Shown: positions 32,483 to 41,478, counted from the stretch's first letter. The stretch is DNA of 51,684 bases from Liquorilactobacillus mali KCTC 3596 = DSM 20444 (GCF_000260415.1 NZ_BACP01000069.1:1-51684); one strand, 5' to 3'. Notes: generated from the letters alone by a model not told the origin. Numbers and translations: made by a program.

Positions 32483-34012
32483 ATGAAAACCTATACGGAC
32501 TATTTCTTTGATGAGCCAGCGTTTGATCTCCACGATGGCGGGTACGTGCCGCTTGAGGTCAGTGATGCGCCTGAGAAGCCCTTAAATGTGCCGCCGTTGT
32601 TGAAACCGGATAAAGAGACGGCGACCGACGTTTATTACACGGTGACAGCAGAGGCTGGGGAAACGCAACTGTTACCTGGGGCGAAGACCAAGACGTGGGG
32701 CTATAATACCAGTCTGTTAGGTCAGACGATTGTGTATCGCCGTGGTCAGCATACGCATGTGACACTGAAAAACACCCTGCCTGAGTTGACCACTTTTCAT
32801 TGGCATGGGGCTAATGTCAGTGGCCCTTATGTTGATGGCGGATGCCATGCGCTGGTTTATCCGGGTGAAAGTAAGCATATCGACTTCACATTGGAACAAC
32901 CGGCGACGACTTTGTGGCTGCACGCGCATCCGTGCCCATCCACAGCCGAGCAGGTTTGGCATGGTTTGGCTGCCATGGTGATTGTCAAAGACGACCATGA
33001 AGCCAGCCTGCCATTGCCAAGGAACTATGGCGTTGACGATATTCCGGTCATTTTGCAAGACCGGCGTTTTCATGAGAACAACCAGTGGGACTACCGGGCT
33101 GATTATGATCCTGACGGTGTTGCTGGGCCAACTGCAATGATTAACGGTACAATCAATCCCTATTTTGATGTCACCACGCAAAAGGTCCGGTTGCGTTTTC
33201 TGGACGGTGCTAATCGCCGTGAATGGCGGTTGCATTTTTCCGATGACCTGCCATTTACGCAAATTGGCGGGGATGGCTCACTGTTACCGGAGCCGGTCAA
33301 ATTTACCCATTTGATGCTGACTTGTGCTGAGCGTGCCGAAGTGATTGTTGATTTTGGCCAATACCATGAAGGCGACGAGGTCACCTTATATACGGATGAT
33401 GTGCCATTGCTAAAGTTCCGCATTCATGCGTTCAAACCGGATCAGACTACCTTGCCTGATAAGTTGTTCGATGTGAAGGCACCAGTGGTTGACCCGGCTT
33501 TGCCAGTTCGCCACGTTGTGATGCAGGGGATGGACGAAGGTGTTGCGATTGATGGTAAAAAGTTTGCCATGCAGCGGATTGATGCCACGCAACCAATTGG
33601 CAAAGCCCAGTACTGGGATGTTACCAATAGCAATGATGCGCCTGGAATGGTTCATCCATTCCATGTGCATGGAACCCAATTCTTAGTCTTGTCGCGGAAT
33701 GGGCATGCGCCGTATCCAAATGAACATGGTTTCAAAGATACCGTTGGCGTGAATCCTGGTGAAACGGTTCGGCTGCTGGTTCGCTTTGATTTGCCAGGGG
33801 TTTATATGTATCACTGCCATATCATTGAGCACGAAGATGGCGGCATGATGGCACAGATTGAAACATTCGATCCAGCCAAGCCAAAGCAAGAATATAAATT
33901 GATGGATATGGATACGTTAATGATGGCCTTGGCTAAAGAACGTGGCGTCAAACCATCTGAGATTTGGATGGGCGGTATGCAGTCTTATGAAAAAATGGGA
34001 ATGAAAATGTAA
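32483..34012 (+). CDS. Multicopper oxidase (laccase/CotA-like)
   Basis: A 509-residue three-domain cupredoxin oxidase. Copper ligands are all visible: HWHGAN near residue 110, LHAHP near 150, HPFHVHG near 391, and YHCHIIEHEDGGMM near 442. The last includes the Cys and a Met for the type 1 site. No signal peptide or Tat motif is seen, so it should be cytosolic, as for spore-coat and other lactobacillar laccase-like enzymes. It oxidises phenols, bilirubin-like compounds or Cu(I)/Mn(II); the substrate is open. Start at 32483 after GAGGGGGAAA. The gene is clearly richer in GC than the DNA on both sides, a sign of transfer together with the MFS gene. Confidence 0.93.
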   Translation: MKTYTDYFFDEPAFDLHDGGYVPLEVSDAPEKPLNVPPLLKPDKETATDVYYTVTAEAGETQLLPGAKTKTWGYNTSLLGQTIVYRRGQHTHVTLKNTLPELTTFHWHGANVSGPYVDGGCHALVYPGESKHIDFTLEQPATTLWLHAHPCPSTAEQVWHGLAAMVIVKDDHEASLPLPRNYGVDDIPVILQDRRFHENNQWDYRADYDPDGVAGPTAMINGTINPYFDVTTQKVRLRFLDGANRREWRLHFSDDLPFTQIGGDGSLLPEPVKFTHLMLTCAERAEVIVDFGQYHEGDEVTLYTDDVPLLKFRIHAFKPDQTTLPDKLFDVKAPVVDPALPVRHVVMQGMDEGVAIDGKKFAMQRIDATQPIGKAQYWDVTNSNDAPGMVHPFHVHGTQFLVLSRNGHAPYPNEHGFKDTVGVNPGETVRLLVRFDLPGVYMYHCHIIEHEDGGMMAQIETFDPAKPKQEYKLMDMDTLMMALAKERGVKPSEIWMGGMQSYEKMGMKM

Positions 34013-34051
34013 ACGTCCCACAATACTAATATAGAAAAAGATGATTTTAAT

Positions 34052-35425
34052 ATGCACTCTCCAACGATCAAACATCGCGGGGCTTTTGTCGCCACGTTAC
34101 TGACAGGTACCTTTTCGATGTCAATTTCTCAGTCTTCTTTAAGCACCGCTTATCCTGCTTTTATGAAAGCTTTTGGTTTAGGAGCGGATACAGTTGCTTG
34201 GCTGACAACCGGCTTTATGTTGGTGATGACCTTGATGATTCCGGTTAGCCCATGGCTGTTGCATAATGTTACTTTCCAACGGCTTTTCCAAGCGATTGAA
34301 CTCATTTTTGCCATTGGGACAGGCTTATGTATCTGGGCACCGAGTTTTACCGTGCTCATGATTGGCCGGTTGCTTGAAGCGATTGCGGTCGGGATTATTT
34401 TCCCGAGTTTCCAGACCGTGTTGCTGACGATTACGCCGCATAGTGAGCGTGGTCGGGTGATGGGCACGGCGGGGTTGGTCATGGGCTCAGCCTTGGCAGT
34501 CGGTCCGATTATTTCCGGTGTTTTGCTGACATGGTTCCCTTGGCAGGCTTTATTCTTGTTCTTCTTGGTCGTTTCGCTGCTTGTGCTGGCCGTTTCAACG
34601 GTGACCATTGCGTCTGTCATGCCATTGCAACCGACGCAACTGGACTGGGTGTCCTTCCTTTTATCCGCAAGTTTTCCAATTCTACTTTATGCCTTGGGTG
34701 CTTTGTCGAAAAAAGGCTTAACTGTTGGCGTGGTTGGTTTGTTGATTTTAGGCGTTCTGGCAGCTGGTATTTTCGTTGTTCGGCAATTGAATCGCCAACC
34801 ACCAATGTTGCAAATGCGAGTTTTTGCCACTGGTATGTTTACTAAAGCGGTGTTTCTGACCGGAATTTCATACGTCGGTTTGATTGTCACCACTATCCTG
34901 ATGCCGCTTTACTTTCAAACGCTACTTGGTTTGTCACCGTTGATTTCTGGCTTGTCCTTAGTGCCAGCTGCGGTGTTGCTGAGTATTTTGAATCCAATTA
35001 GCGGGCGCCTACTGGATCGCTTTGGACCGCGTGTCGTGGCCATGATTGGCATGTTGTTGATTACTGGCGGCTTTGGTCTGTTAGCAGTCTTTGCCCATCA
35101 TTTACCGCTGATTGGGGCAATTATGTTGGCGATGGCGACTGAAGCCGGCAATGCCTTTGTGATGATGCCTTCAGTGACGGCTGGCGCGAATGCTTTGCCG
35201 AATGAGCTCGTGGCAGACGGCACTGCGGTTACAACGACGGCTCGTCAGTTATTCGGTTCTGCCGGTGTCATGTTCGCCACAGTGTTGTTGGATGGCATGC
35301 AAACCACGCTGCGAAGTCATGCTGGCGGTTTTGCTGTTACCTTCGCTGTGTTTGCTGGCGTGGGCCTGATTGGCTTGCTGTTGGCGTTGACGTTACCAAA
35401 GGAAGTCGCGAAGAAAGCGGTATAG
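34052..35425 (+). CDS. MFS multidrug exporter (DHA2-type)
   Basis: A 457-residue membrane transporter with about 12-14 helices. The N-terminal half shows SISQSSLSTAYPAFMKAF and the antiporter-type GTAGLVMGSALAVGPIISGVLL (motif C, characteristic of drug:H+ antiporters). A typical SGRLLDRFGPR loop occurs in the second half. It follows the oxidase by 39 bases with the same GC-rich composition, so the two probably form one operon and might export a product of, or toxin handled by, the oxidase. A weak AAAAAGATGA serves as ribosome site. Confidence 0.9.
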   Translation: MHSPTIKHRGAFVATLLTGTFSMSISQSSLSTAYPAFMKAFGLGADTVAWLTTGFMLVMTLMIPVSPWLLHNVTFQRLFQAIELIFAIGTGLCIWAPSFTVLMIGRLLEAIAVGIIFPSFQTVLLTITPHSERGRVMGTAGLVMGSALAVGPIISGVLLTWFPWQALFLFFLVVSLLVLAVSTVTIASVMPLQPTQLDWVSFLLSASFPILLYALGALSKKGLTVGVVGLLILGVLAAGIFVVRQLNRQPPMLQMRVFATGMFTKAVFLTGISYVGLIVTTILMPLYFQTLLGLSPLISGLSLVPAAVLLSILNPISGRLLDRFGPRVVAMIGMLLITGGFGLLAVFAHHLPLIGAIMLAMATEAGNAFVMMPSVTAGANALPNELVADGTAVTTTARQLFGSAGVMFATVLLDGMQTTLRSHAGGFAVTFAVFAGVGLIGLLLALTLPKEVAKKAV

Positions 35426-35448
35426 CTGCGAATTCGTGCTTTGCATCT

Positions 35449-35491
35449 ACAAAAATGACCGCCTACCAAAAAGTAGACGGTCATTTTTGGC
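35449..35491 (+). terminator. Terminator of the oxidase-exporter operon
   Basis: AAAATGACCG-CTAC and GTAG-CGGTCATTTT pair around CAAAAA, ending in TTTTT. Confidence 0.85.
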
Positions 35492-35500
35492 GCTACGATA

Positions 35501-36975
35501 GTTGATAGGCAGCTTGCCTACCAGCTCCTTTTTCTATACCATTTCTATATTTGAACGCGCAAAAAGGACATTACACTTTCTGCTCGTTCACTGTCCCGAC
35601 CAAAGAATAGAGAATAGGAGTTTGTGTAATGTCCCTTACAAGTAAGTCTATCCGAATGGTTCTAGAAATCAAGGACCCTAACATTATCTTTATGCAAGAC
35701 GCTGTCATTGAAGAAATTCGGGGCGCTAAAGCCCTTGTCTTCTATGCCGAACTTAAACTCCAACCAGAGCATTGCCCTGCCTGTGGCTTTGCCAGCAAAC
35801 TAGTTCGTTATGGGTTTGAACGTACCTGCGTATTTATGCCCAGTTACAGCTACCGTCCCACCTATATAAAGCTTAGCCGTCAGCGATTTCGTTGTGAGTT
35901 GTGCCGGTCGGTCTTTCAGAGTGAACTGATTACGTCCGACCGCGTAGCACCATCAGCACCCCAGTCCGCCAGATGGGGCTATTTGAAGCCTTCAGCAACT
36001 GTTCATTAACCGACATTGCGCGACGCTTCCACGTGGCTGATAAGACCGTCCAGCGGATTATTGATGAAGAAGCGGCGAAGCATAACTACCATCAAAAGCT
36101 ATGGCTCCCGAAGCATCTGGCTTTTGATGAGTTCAAAGCTACCAACAAAATGAGCTTCATCTGGGGTGATGGCGATCGACACCAGATTGGCGCAATTCTA
36201 CCGAGCCGGACGGCATACGCAATAACGAAGTACTTTGAAGGCTTTCCACTCAGTGTCCGCCAGCAAGTGCAGACAGTGTCGTTAGACCTGAACGCCGGAT
36301 ATATCAACCTAGTTCCACGTTTGTTTCCAAACGCCAAGATAGTTGTGGATCGGTTCCATATCGTCCAGATGGTGTCGACCGCCCTCAACATGGTCCGTAT
36401 CCAAGTAATGAAGGGTCTATCTAAGCGTAGCAAGGAATACCGATTCATGAAACGCGAGTGGAAAATCTTTCTTAAGGACTTCAACGAACTTGAAGCAATA
36501 AAACCCACGTATCACACCAGCGTCGGCTATTACGAAACAACTGTAAATCTGGTCGCCAAGAGCTTAGACCTGAGCCCGGAGTTCCGGGCAGCATATGAAG
36601 TCTACCAGGAGATTATAGGAGCGGTTAGAAAGCGTGATGCGTCAGCACTCGCAGCCGCACTAGAGAGCTATCGATCATTAGGAAACCGAATGGATCAGTC
36701 TATCAAAACGTTAAAGAAGTACAAGAGACAAGTCATCAATGCATTACGCTATGAGTACTCAAATGGCTTCTTTGAGGGTATTAACGGCATCATCAAGAAG
36801 ATTAAGAACACTGCGTACGGCTATACGAATTGGAACAATTTCATCAATCGTATATTCCTGGAACGGGTTTGGTTCAGAGCTAAGAGCAGCAAGGCAGCAG
36901 CATAATAAAAGCACCTAGACCAATTAAGGCCTAGATGCTTCACAAAAGATCTATCAACTCTACTTGACGAAGAGC
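35501..36975 (+). mobile_element. ISL3-family insertion sequence, degenerate
   Basis: The right end at about 36968-36975 has GAAGAGCC, the mirror of the usual ISL3-type GGCTCTTC. The left end keeps only GTTGATAG of the expected repeat. The transposase gene is frameshifted. Left boundary is approximate. Confidence 0.7.
35629..36905 (+). pseudogene. ISL3-family transposase, frameshifted
   Basis: The first frame (35629-36009) encodes the N-terminal zinc-binding part (PEHCPACG and FRCELC). The second (35973-36905) encodes the helix-turn-helix (LTDIARRFHVADKTVQRII) and the DDE core (HLAFDEFKAT, VSLDLNAGY, VVDRFHIVQ, FFEGINGIIKKIK). A shift of one base in about 35945-35980 separates them. The start ATG lies inside an 11-bp inverted repeat (35566-35576 with 35624-35634), which could hide it in read-through transcripts. 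Unlike the intact copy at 2993-4342, this one is probably dead. Confidence 0.85.
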
Positions 36976-36995
36976 CGTATATTTTTATTTTTTAA

Positions 36996-37877
36996 CTATT
37001 TACTTGTATTTTGTTCACCTTCAAGCATTCTGCGCCCTTCTTCAACAGCAGTGCTTGGATCTTCAGGTGGCGTATTTCTTAATATTTCTGGGGCAGCTGT
37101 TAAATCAGGTTCACCACCTGCCATAATGGGGTCACTACTATAGTGGAATTTGTTTCCATCACGGGCAGTTTCTCCTTCGAGTGCTTGAGAGGCTTCTCCT
37201 TCTGAGAAGTTGTAAAGTGTATGTGTAAACTCCTTACCTTGTTTTTGTAAGTCTTGAGTACCATGTGGTACAACTGGACCGTATTTTTCTTCCAATTCTT
37301 CACAAGCTTTTAAGAATTGAAGCTGGTGCTGCGTTTCACGAGCCATGAGGTAACTTAGCATATCGCGAACACCTTTATCCTCCGTTTGCAGGAAGTTTCG
37401 TGATACTTGAAGGCGAGCCTGTGATTCACGGACAACATTGAAGCGCATATCAGCGAGTAAATTCCCGCTTGAAATGATGAAATTTGCGCTCCAAGGATTG
37501 CCGTTAGAATCCGATAGTCCTGCACCAAGCCCATTGACGAATGCATGTTGAGGGTCCATACCACCAAGTATTGCAGCGGTCGCTGGATCACTATTTCTCG
37601 CCAATTCTTCTATCGTATCAGTAGGAGCGTCACGTAATAGGTCATTAATCATGGTTGCTAACATTTCCATATGGCCCATTTCTTCCGTACCAGTGTCTAA
37701 TAATAAATCTTTATATTTTTCATTGCCAACAGTGTTCCAACCTTGAAGCGTATAGGCCAACATTCCTGTAGTTTCTCCCCATTGCCCCCCTAAAATCTCC
37801 TGTAAGCGTCGTGCGATAATAGGATTACTCTTCTCAGGCTTTGCATGATATTGTAATTTTGATTTTCTTATATACAT
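36996..37877 (-). CDS. Manganese catalase
   Basis: A 293-residue non-haem catalase that splits H2O2 with a dimanganese centre. Ligand-bearing helices: QWGETTGMLAYTLQ (Glu near residue 35), TGTEEMGHMEMLATMI (Glu and His near 66-70), RFNVVRESQARLQV (Glu near 148) and MARETQHQLQFL (Glu and His near 180). The C-terminal 60 residues are a hydrophilic extension. Start at 37877 after AGGAGGACTGTC. In lactobacilli, which lack haem synthesis, this enzyme gives peroxide tolerance. Confidence 0.95.
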   Translation of the reverse strand: MYIRKSKLQYHAKPEKSNPIIARRLQEILGGQWGETTGMLAYTLQGWNTVGNEKYKDLLLDTGTEEMGHMEMLATMINDLLRDAPTDTIEELARNSDPATAAILGGMDPQHAFVNGLGAGLSDSNGNPWSANFIISSGNLLADMRFNVVRESQARLQVSRNFLQTEDKGVRDMLSYLMARETQHQLQFLKACEELEEKYGPVVPHGTQDLQKQGKEFTHTLYNFSEGEASQALEGETARDGNKFHYSSDPIMAGGEPDLTAAPEILRNTPPEDPSTAVEEGRRMLEGEQNTSK

Positions 37878-37938
37878 GTGACAGTCCTCCTAATGTATTA
37901 TAATGCCATACGTCGCATTAATTTCTTCTAAATAAGGA

Positions 37939-37955
37939 TTACATGGTCAATGTAA
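37939..37955. promoter_or_regulatory. Palindrome upstream of manganese catalase
   Basis: TTACAT-GGTCA-ATGTAA, 62 bases before the catalase start, has the form of a repressor site, possibly for a peroxide or metal regulator. No matching regulator gene is adjacent. Confidence 0.35.
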
Positions 37956-38049
37956 CATGCATATATTCATATTTCAAATGAAATGGTTTCAAAAAATATT
38001 ACAAAAGAGGCCTAGATTGACTTGATTGGGGACGTCTTTTATAACTGAT

Positions 38050-38598
38050 ATATTCATTTGGTATTTTTCTATCGCTCCATAACTTAAAACTTTAGGACTA
38101 ATCGGTTATGGCCATATTGCGCAAAAAGTTGCTAAAATATGACACGCTTTTTCTATGAAAATTATTTTCTATAATCATCGTCTTAAAAAGGTTCCTGAAT
38201 CATGGATTCAGCAGGTTTCATTTGATGAACTATTAAGGCAATCTGATGTGCTTAGTCTGCATGTGATCCAAACACCAGAAACAATTGATTTAATTAATAA
38301 TGATACGATTGCCAAAATGAAAAATGGGGTTATTATATTGAATACGGCCCGAGGCAAATTGGCTAATGAATCGGACATCAAGAATGCCTTGAATGAAGGC
38401 AAAATTTATGCCTACGCCACTGATGTTGTTAAAGGGGAGCCCATTGCTAGTGATAGCCCATTATTACAGGCCAAAAATTGTTATATTACCCCACATATTG
38501 CTTGGGCACCATATGAGACAAGAGAACGGTTGTTGCATATGACTGTTGATAATATAAAAGCATATTTATCAGGAGATCTGAAAAACGTTATCAATTAA
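38050..38598 (+). pseudogene. D-2-hydroxyacid dehydrogenase, 5' truncated with frameshift and stop
   Basis: The remaining part encodes the NAD-binding and C-terminal segment: KTLGLIGYGHIAQKVAKI, then in-frame TGA, HAFSMKIIFYNH, LNTARGKLANE, TDVVKGEP and NCYITPHIAWA with the catalytic His. Before the first block, one T is missing (SIT and LKTLG are in different frames). The first about 140 residues are absent. At least three lesions make it a true pseudogene. Family members reduce 2-oxoacids such as pyruvate or glycerate. Confidence 0.85.
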
Positions 38599-38693
38599 TG
38601 GCAATGGTCTGTGAATTCTTTTGCCTACATTGAAGTAAAATTGTCTAAAATAAAGCAATGAGAAAAAACAGAGCCAGCAAATAAAGTGTTAAG

Positions 38694-38741
38694 AAAAATA
38701 CGGAGAGCTAGAATTTTATAGCTTCTCCGTATTTTTAAAGA
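38694..38741. terminator. Bidirectional terminator at the yolD end
   Basis: AAAAATACGGAGA pairs with TCTCCGTATTTTT; the stem overlaps the yolD stop codon. T-runs occur on both strands, so it can end both the pseudogene side and the yolD side. Confidence 0.75.
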
Positions 38742-39102
38742 CCACATTGCGAATTTCTTGTAGTGGGATAAACCGATCAGCGTCAATCACAATATCATTG
38801 GCATTGTAGCCATGGATCAAGGTGGTGATATCTGGTAAATGGCGGTTGTTTTGGTCAACCGTTTTTAATTGAATGGTCACTGGTTGCTGACGCTGATATG
38901 CGTCCGCCAATACCTCGGTAATTACTGCTAAGGATTGTTGCGGTCGTGGAACGTATACTGCATTCAACTGCTGGTTCTGTTGGTTTAAAGCGGCAGTATG
39001 ATCAGATAAATAGAACCCCTGCCATTTCATCATGCCCCGGTCATGATAATCATGTTCAAAAAAATGCTTAACCGTGCCTAAATCAAAGTCTTGGTTATTC
39101 AA
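38716..39102 (-). CDS. YolD-like protein
   Basis: A 128-residue protein. DRGMMKWQGFYLSDH is the YolD signature, and the C-terminal IHGYNANDIVIDADRFIPLQEIRNV is the usual beta-rich end. YolD-like proteins are encoded with Y-family polymerases of the UmuC/UvrX type and may take part in translesion synthesis. Here the TTG start at 39102 overlaps the stop of the preceding interrupted gene, so it is the third gene of a former umuC-orf-yolD operon. With umuC cut, it may no longer serve this role. Confidence 0.75.
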   Translation of the reverse strand: MNNQDFDLGTVKHFFEHDYHDRGMMKWQGFYLSDHTAALNQQNQQLNAVYVPRPQQSLAVITEVLADAYQRQQPVTIQLKTVDQNNRHLPDITTLIHGYNANDIVIDADRFIPLQEIRNVVFKNTEKL

Positions 39103-39333
39103 GGGGCACCCGCTTTCGTTGAATCAGCTTTTGACTTGCCGGCCACCGTTCTCCTGTAAAGCCGACAAATTCGATCGTTAGCTTTATATCTTGTCGTAAT
39201 GCTTTTAACAGCTTTTCTAAATCAGCTAAATCATAGTGTACTAATTTATGTAAGGGAACGGATTGCAAGCGCTCATTAGCCCGTTGACTGTTAAAAAACA
39301 GATTATAGGTCTGATCGTAGGTGTCATTAGTCA

Positions 39334-40224
39334 GAACCTGTCTAGTATCTTTTAAGAACTATCTTCAGAACCTGTCTAGTATCTTTTAAGAACTATCTTC
39401 AGGAAGGCCAATACAACCATTTGAAGACTGCTGTTAAGGGCACGTTCACAGTTTTTCCAAAGTCGCCGACATTTGTCTAGCCAACTCCATGAACGTTCAA
39501 CGATCCATCGTTGCGGTAACACCGTGAACATATGCAACTCGTTGCGTTTAGCTACCGTCGTCTTAGCATTCAAAATGAGCTTCACCTGATCCGCAAAGTC
39601 ATTGCCAGTGTAGCCACCATCAACCATGACATGCTGAACCAGCTCTAAATTTTGGCTAGCCAAACTAAACATAGCCAATGCACCTGAACGATCTGATACA
39701 TTAGCCCGTGTCACGAGAATGGCTTGTGGTAAACCATTAATATCAACCGCCATATGACGCTTAATCCCTGAAATCTTTTTGCCGCCATCGTAGCCACTAT
39801 TTTTCGTTAAATCAGTGGTTTTAACACTTTGAGCATCAACAATCACAAACGACGTTCGGGCCGATCGGCCCTGTGCAAAGCGATAGGAAGCAACAGTTTT
39901 TTTAAAAGCCTTTCTAATAGCGAATCAGCTGTCGGGTCTGGTTTATCTCGCCACATATCGTAATAGCGGTAGACAGTGTGCCATTCCGGGAAATCGTGCG
40001 GTAATTCACGCCATTGACACCCTGTAGTAAGCGAGTAAAGGATGGCATTGAATACGTCATAAAGATCATAACGACGCGGTCTTGTATGCTTGCGGAAGTT
40101 TTCTAAATCAGGTTGTATTAACGCAAATTGCGCTCGAGAAATATTGCTTGGATAATCTGGCATGACAAACTCCTCAGTCGGTTTTCCACAATTCTACCAG
40201 ATTCAGCAGATACTAGACAGGTTC
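39334..40224 (-). mobile_element. IS5-family (IS427 group) insertion sequence with duplicated end
   Basis: Ends are GAACCTGTCTAGTATC (39334) and GATACTAGACAGGTTC (to 40224). Target duplication TCA is at 39331-39333 and 40225-40227. The 34 bases 39334-39367 are repeated exactly at 39368-39401, so this end is doubled. The transposase frames are intact and joined by a slippery A7 run. Confidence 0.9.
39376..40163 (-). CDS. IS5-family transposase, two frames joined by -1 frameshift
   Basis: The first frame, 39843-40163, encodes the N-terminal part ([34 protein letters not shown]). The second, 39376-39846 with open sequence upstream, encodes the DDE core ([42 protein letters not shown]). The minus strand reads TTA AAA AAA C at 39904-39896, giving the A AAA AAA heptamer typical of this group; slippage leads into KKTVASYRF. 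The product would be about 260 residues. The copy looks functional. Confidence 0.85.
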
Positions 40225-40301
40225 TCAACATTAACCAATAGCGGGTTTGGGGACGCCGCTTAAACAATAAGGTTAACCGCCCCTTAATAATCTCTATATC
40301 G

Positions 40302-40648
40302 CTATTCATAGCTATTGCCTCCATTATGTCCGCCCACTAGTGAAGCCCGCTTGATAGCGGTGCCTCCCTTTAATAAACTGGTCGCGTAAACTAGTTTGGT
40401 GAACCCAAATTGCCGGTGAATTTCATCAATCACTTGGTTTAACCGGCTACGGCGAATTTGGTTGTGCGGGGTTTCAAATAAATTAAGTTGTTGGCCGGAG
40501 TTGGCACTTAGTTTACTGCTATAAACGCCAATATTCCGGACAGCTTGACCGTCCCAATTCTGACGAAATAACCACAATAATTGTTGCGTCAAAACTTGAT
40601 TGTCGTTAGTCGGTTCAATTTTTAAAGCCCCATCTAACCTGCCAAGTC
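40302..40648 (-). pseudogene. Y-family DNA polymerase UmuC, C-terminal fragment
   Basis: About 115 C-terminal residues of a UmuC/UvrX-type translesion polymerase: RLDGALKIEP, LLWLFRQNWDGQAVRNIGVYSSKL, LNLFETP, and the end LLKGGTAIKRASLVGGHNGG. The catalytic domain is missing. The fragment begins in the middle of a perfect 21-bp palindrome, where the reading frame meets an inverted copy of its own sequence. The stop overlaps the next gene's ATG (TATGAATAG). It is not functional as a polymerase. Confidence 0.8.
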
Positions 40649-40669
40649 GGCAGGTTAGATGGGGCTTTA
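40623..40669. terminator. 21-bp perfect palindrome acting as terminator for the TetR gene
   Basis: Arms 40623-40643 and 40649-40669 are exact complements around AAGTC. The left arm is genuine umuC coding sequence, so the right arm is an inverted duplication of it. It lies 50 bases behind the TetR gene stop and could end that transcript. Confidence 0.7.
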
Positions 40670-40718
40670 TTTTGCCGATAAAGTGGTCTTATCAGGCCAG
40701 CTCAACGGACTGAAGCTC

Positions 40719-41303
40719 TTAATCGTCCTGTGTGTCTTGCTGGTCTTCCAGTGTCAGCCTGTCCAAACTAGCTGTCAGGGCTAATTCGAAGCTGTCATCT
40801 GCAGAAATTCCCTGATCAATAAACCACCCCGCACCAATGTTGACCACATCGCCGACGATGAGGTCACGTAGCCAACGCGCGGCAATCAGCCGCACCCGTG
40901 AGTGCTGAAAAACAGGCCGGATCATACCGCCCAGCAAGTCGCGAAACAAGTCCGTGCCCTGTTGCATATCCGCATTCGCTGTGTCCCGCGGAATGCTGAG
41001 TAGATACTGGGTCAGCCGCACGTGGGCCAGCCCTTCCCGCCGCATCGCAACAGCCAGCGCAATGAGGCCCTCCCGACCGCTTAACCCAAACAGTTCTGTT
41101 TTTATCTGATCATTCAACTGTCTGGCGACCCAGTCAAAAATCGCAAAACTTAATTCGGTTTGATTTGCGAAATACGGATACAGGGCCTGAGAACGACTTC
41201 CAAGCCGTCGTGAAATGGTGGAAAACGTGGGTGTGCCACCCGCTTCAATAATGGCAACGGCAGCCTGAATAATGCGATCTTTTGATAAAATTTGGCGTGA
41301 CAT
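40719..41303 (-). CDS. TetR-family transcriptional regulator
   Basis: A 194-residue repressor. The N-terminal helix-turn-helix (RIIQAAVAIIEAGGTPTFSTISRRLGSRSQALYPYFANQ, about residues 9-48) is of TetR type; the rest is a ligand-binding helical domain. The start at 41303 follows GAGGTGATC. It is divergent from the TauE-like gene, and a repeat ACATGTTGTAA/ACATATTGTAA lies across the shared promoter, so it probably represses the exporter and itself. The gene is GC-richer than the DNA before 40700. Confidence 0.88.
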   Translation of the reverse strand: MSRQILSKDRIIQAAVAIIEAGGTPTFSTISRRLGSRSQALYPYFANQTELSFAIFDWVARQLNDQIKTELFGLSGREGLIALAVAMRREGLAHVRLTQYLLSIPRDTANADMQQGTDLFRDLLGGMIRPVFQHSRVRLIAARWLRDLIVGDVVNIGAGWFIDQGISADDSFELALTASLDRLTLEDQQDTQDD

Positions 41304-41325
41304 GTGGATCACCTCGATATTTTTT

Positions 41326-41370
41326 GCTTGCAATTTACATGTTGTAAACTATAATAACATATTGTAACGT
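41326..41370 (+). promoter_or_regulatory. TauE promoter with probable TetR operator repeats
   Basis: -35 TTGCAA (41328-41333) and -10 TATAAT (41350-41355) are 16 bases apart. TTACATGTTGTAA (41335-41347) lies in the spacer and ACATATTGTAA (41357-41367) just after, so bound TetR protein would block the promoter. Confidence 0.6.
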
Positions 41371-41396
41371 AAAACAAAATTTAATTGTCGTTTGAT

Positions 41397-41460
41397 AGCC
41401 ACCTTGTTTGTGTCAAGGTGGCTTGCTACGGCACCGAATAGGCCGTACCGACCTATTCGT
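41397..41460 (+). promoter_or_regulatory. Structured 5' leader of the TauE gene
   Basis: Two perfect hairpins stand in tandem: AGCCACCTTG/CAAGGTGGCT (41397-41423) and CGAATAGG/CCTATTCG (41435-41459). They end 19 bases before the TTG start. No T-run follows, so a cis-regulatory or protecting role is possible. No known riboswitch is recognised. Confidence 0.4.
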
Positions 41461-41478
41461 TTGAAAGGAAGTTCTATC

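Larger units (their letters stand above)
39095..40309 (-). pseudogene. Small gene of the umuC operon interrupted by an IS5 element
   Basis: The first 27 codons (MNSDIEIIKGRLTLLFKRRP...) run from 40309 to the IS end. The rest (LTNDTYDQTYNLFF to KRKRVPLE) runs from 39330 to 39095. Removing the 891-bp element and one TGA target copy leaves 321 bases, that is 106 residues, open throughout, so the gene was intact before insertion. Both neighbours overlap it by a few bases (umuC stop and yolD start). I do not recognise the family; it contains GFTGERWPASQKLIQR near the end. Confidence 0.8.

Noticed and set aside
32717-33889. Long minus-strand frames opposite the multicopper oxidase
   Set aside because: Shadows caused by the GC-rich codon pattern of the plus-strand gene; all copper motifs are on the plus strand.
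34150-34893. Minus- and plus-strand frames inside the MFS gene
   Set aside because: Shadow frames of an intact transporter gene.
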